Assembly (NCBI GenBank): GCA_005888925.1
Contig: VBCP01000255.1
Location: 1 to 6,226 of the forward strand
Direction: 5' to 3'
DNA: 6,226 bases
DNA from: Betaproteobacteria bacterium
GTDB lineage: Bacteria; Pseudomonadota; Gammaproteobacteria; Burkholderiales; SG8-39
The notes under the pieces are model-generated. The model searched no databases. It was not told where the DNA came from and worked only from the letters and a program-made list of their open reading frames with translations. Below, piece after piece: positions 4,675-6,226 of the stretch; positions within the stretch are counted from its first letter, which is position 1, and each line of letters begins with the position of its first letter. Made by a program: the position numbers and the translations under genes.

Positions 4675-5718
4675 TCAGTTCTGTTCTTTTCCCAGCACTT
4701 CGAGCAGCCGCTCGACGGTGACCGGCTTGGTGAGGTGGTGCGCAAAGCCGGCCTCGCGTCCCCGGGCGACGTCTTCCGGCGTGCCGTGGCCGGTGACCGC
4801 GATGAGCGTCACGTCCCTGCCCCAGGGCTCGCGCTTGAGCCTTTCCGCGAGCTCGTAGCCCGACATGTCGCGCAGGCCGATGTCGAGCACCGCCGCGTCC
4901 GGCTTGAGCTGGGCACCGACGCGCAGCGCCTCCGCCCCGCTCGCGGCCTTTTGCACCTCGTGGCCCGCCATCCGCAGGAGCGCCGTCAGCGTGTGCGCGG
5001 CATCGGCGTTGTCGTCGACCACCAGGATGCGCAGCTGGCGCTCCGCCGACTCCATCCGCACCGCCGCGCGCACCGCGTCGCGGAACTCCACCGCGGCCTT
5101 CTCGGCGCCGGCGCGGCTCTCGCGCTCCGGCAGATCGATGTAGGCCACCGCGCCGAGCGCCTCGCACGCCTCGCGCATCGCCGTCAGCGCGGAATCGCGC
5201 AGCTGCGTCGACGTGGCGCGGCAGCAGAGAAACGGAATCGCGCTGGTCTGCTTGTAGGCCTTGACGCACTCCAGGAAGCGCAGCATCTGCGAGCCCTCGA
5301 AGTGCTGTCCGCAGACGATCGCGTCGATCGCCTGGTGGCGCGCCACCGCGGTGTTCTGCAGGAGATCGAGCCCTTCGGTCAGCGTGCGCACCGGCACGAG
5401 CGTGAACTCGTCGCGCAGGATGCGGGCGAGGACCGCGTAGCCCTCGGTGCTTTCCGCGATCAACACGCGATGCTTCGCCGGTTGCGCAGCGGCCGCGGCG
5501 GCAGCGCCCGGCGCCGCGGGCTTGTTCTGGTCGAGGATGATCTCGAGCACGCTTTCGAAGATCGCCTGCGGCGGAAACGTCTTGCCCGCGAGCCACAGTG
5601 CGAGGTCGTGCGGATGCACGCCAAGCGTTTCGGCCAGCTGCTCACGGGTCCCCTTGATCGCGAGCGCGCGCTTCAGCAGCCGCGCCGACGTCTGCGCGTC
5701 GAGGTGATCATTCCCCAC
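4675..5718 (-). CDS. Response regulator: N-terminal HTH core + degenerate receiver + canonical receiver
   Basis: This encodes 347 residues from GTG 5718. Residues 12-64 are the local HTH core (ARLLKRALAIKGTREQLAE, LGVHPHDLALWLAGK, FPPQAIFESVLEIILD). A linker rich in Ala and Pro covers about 65-81. Residues 83 to about 196 have receiver-like layout (HRVLIAESTEGYAVLARIL, then IDAIVCGQHFEG) but lack phosphorylation residues: the acidic pair is E89-S90 and the acceptor position is C136. Residues 229-340 are a full CheY-like receiver with ILVVDDN (D235, D236), phosphoacceptor D279 in VLDIGLRDMSGYEL, T309 in AVTGHG and K331 in LTKPV. It should accept phosphate from a histidine kinase encoded elsewhere. 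A DNA-binding domain at the N-terminus is unusual, since response regulators normally carry output domains C-terminally. The start is inferred, with no clear Shine-Dalgarno sequence; an ATG at 5711 is out of frame. Three small relatives lie downstream on the same strand. Confidence 0.88.
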   Translation of the reverse strand: MGNDHLDAQTSARLLKRALAIKGTREQLAETLGVHPHDLALWLAGKTFPPQAIFESVLEIILDQNKPAAPGAAAAAAAQPAKHRVLIAESTEGYAVLARILRDEFTLVPVRTLTEGLDLLQNTAVARHQAIDAIVCGQHFEGSQMLRFLECVKAYKQTSAIPFLCCRATSTQLRDSALTAMREACEALGAVAYIDLPERESRAGAEKAAVEFRDAVRAAVRMESAERQLRILVVDDNADAAHTLTALLRMAGHEVQKAASGAEALRVGAQLKPDAAVLDIGLRDMSGYELAERLKREPWGRDVTLIAVTGHGTPEDVARGREAGFAHHLTKPVTVERLLEVLGKEQN

Positions 5719-5848
5719 GCGGCGATGGTACTAGCTTCCGCGCGCGCCGCTCATTGAAGTCGCAGCCCCGCCTTGGGTTCCGGAGCGAGCACGATATTGG
5801 CTGACGCATCGCGCGACAGCCTGGCTTGCCCTTACAAGGGGCGGTGAG
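5719..5848. other. Intergenic gap between the GIY-YIG gene and the response regulator
   Basis: This stretch of 130 bases should hold the response regulator promoter. On the minus strand it contains GCGACTT about 50 bases before the GTG start, the same seven bases as the core of the upstream element of the two middle HTH genes, but without the second block at 14-nt spacing. An imperfect inverted repeat, GCCCTTACAAGGGGC (5829-5843), pairs best as plus-strand RNA and has no T-run. I see no convincing -35/-10 pair and no ORF of interest. Confidence 0.4.
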
Positions 5849-6151
5849 CTAAGCGGCTTCTTCGTTACAGCGCGGCAGGCGCTGATGGCGCGCCTCGAAC
5901 GCTTGCAGCACTTCGAATTCGCGTGTCGCCGGACGCAGGGATAACTCCCAAGAGTAATGCGTCGCGCGCGTGGTGCACGGGCAATGGCCCTGCTCGATGT
6001 GCCGCAGCAGCGCTCCCTTGATCGTCATGCCGTTCGCGCGGCCGATGTAAATCATCTCGTCATCTTCCCAGAGCGCGTAGATGCCGCTGCCCTCAGGAGC
6101 ACCAGCCACCAGGCTGCGCACGAATTTGTACTTCGGCTCATCGATCGGCAT
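5849..6151 (-). CDS. Stand-alone GIY-YIG domain protein
   Basis: This encodes a 100-residue protein made almost entirely of one GIY-YIG nuclease-type domain. SGIYALWEDDEMIYIGRANG (22-41) gives GIY (23-25) and YIG (35-37) with the catalytic-type Arg38. H51 lies in LLRHIEQG and is followed by PCTTRATHYSWEL. A C-terminal helix, REFEVLQAFEARHQ, carries the metal-binding-type glutamate (E78 or E80), and LPRCN ends with N96. All key positions appear present, so it may be catalytically competent as a DNA endonuclease, although the target of small free-standing members is mostly unknown. The length fits a domain-only protein. The start is well supported by the strong ribosome binding site just upstream. 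It is co-directional with the response regulator, 130 bases apart, but nothing indicates a shared role. Confidence 0.85.
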   Translation of the reverse strand: MPIDEPKYKFVRSLVAGAPEGSGIYALWEDDEMIYIGRANGMTIKGALLRHIEQGHCPCTTRATHYSWELSLRPATREFEVLQAFEARHQRLPRCNEEAA

Positions 6152-6155
6152 GCAA

Positions 6156-6165
6156 CTCCCCCCTT
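6156..6165 (-). promoter_or_regulatory. Strong Shine-Dalgarno of the GIY-YIG gene
   Basis: The minus strand reads AAGGGGGGAG, then four bases (TTGC), then ATG 6151. It is the only strong purine-rich ribosome binding site seen in the window and fixes this start. Confidence 0.7.
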
Positions 6166-6226
6166 GCGACCGGCGACGAATTCTCTGGGATTTCGAAAGG
6201 CGAACAGTAGTGCGATCCGCGATATC

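Noticed and set aside
4598..5596. Second long minus-strand frame overlapping the response regulator
   Set aside because: Gly/Arg/Ala-rich shadow frame produced by GC-rich third positions; no motif.
4669..5757. Long open frame on the plus strand opposite the response regulator
   Set aside because: Arg/His/Leu-rich with no domain, while the minus strand encodes unmistakable receiver motifs.
5829..5843. Hairpin GCCCTTACAAGGGGC as terminator of the GIY-YIG gene
   Set aside because: In minus-strand RNA it has a central C-A mismatch and no T-run follows; it pairs better on the strand with no gene.
5849..6151. GIY-YIG gene as a homing endonuclease or mobile-intron remnant
   Set aside because: It is domain-only, with its own ribosome binding site, and no intron, intein or split host gene surrounds it.

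Overview
The window is GC-rich, compact chromosomal-type DNA from a Gram-negative bacterium. The composition, the GT4/debranching-enzyme pair and the style of the small helix-turn-helix (HTH) proteins are most reminiscent of Betaproteobacteria (Burkholderiales-like). This is an inference from gene style, not from a marker gene. I see no rRNA, tRNA, CRISPR array, transposase or phage gene.

Left part (1-3362). At the left edge is the 5' end of a minus-strand gene that looks like a SAM-dependent methyltransferase. Divergent from it is a plus-strand pair whose stop and start overlap (ATGA): a GT4-family glycosyltransferase and a glycogen-debranching-type amylo-alpha-1,6-glucosidase. Together they suggest alpha-glucan or saccharide metabolism. 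The debranching gene is damaged. After Thr559 the frame breaks, roughly 75-95 residues of the catalytic domain expected from the family are absent, and the normal C-terminus resumes in another frame and ends at 3126. A second, diverged copy of the same C-terminal module follows at 3127-3362. This looks like the scar of a deletion plus the remnant of a second debranching gene.

Middle and right part (3374-5718). A 71-residue basic protein of unknown function on the plus strand is followed by a minus-strand array of four genes. All four carry the same roughly 53-residue HTH-like core, which aligns by eye without gaps. Three are small stand-alone proteins of 82-91 residues. The fourth and most upstream is a 347-residue response regulator with the HTH core at its N-terminus, then a degenerate receiver domain and a canonical receiver domain. 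The two middle genes share a two-block upstream element (11 nt and 7 nt, exactly 14 nt apart). No histidine kinase is visible. This local family is the most interesting part of the window.

Right edge (5849-6151). A stand-alone GIY-YIG domain protein on the minus strand has a strong Shine-Dalgarno sequence and looks intact.
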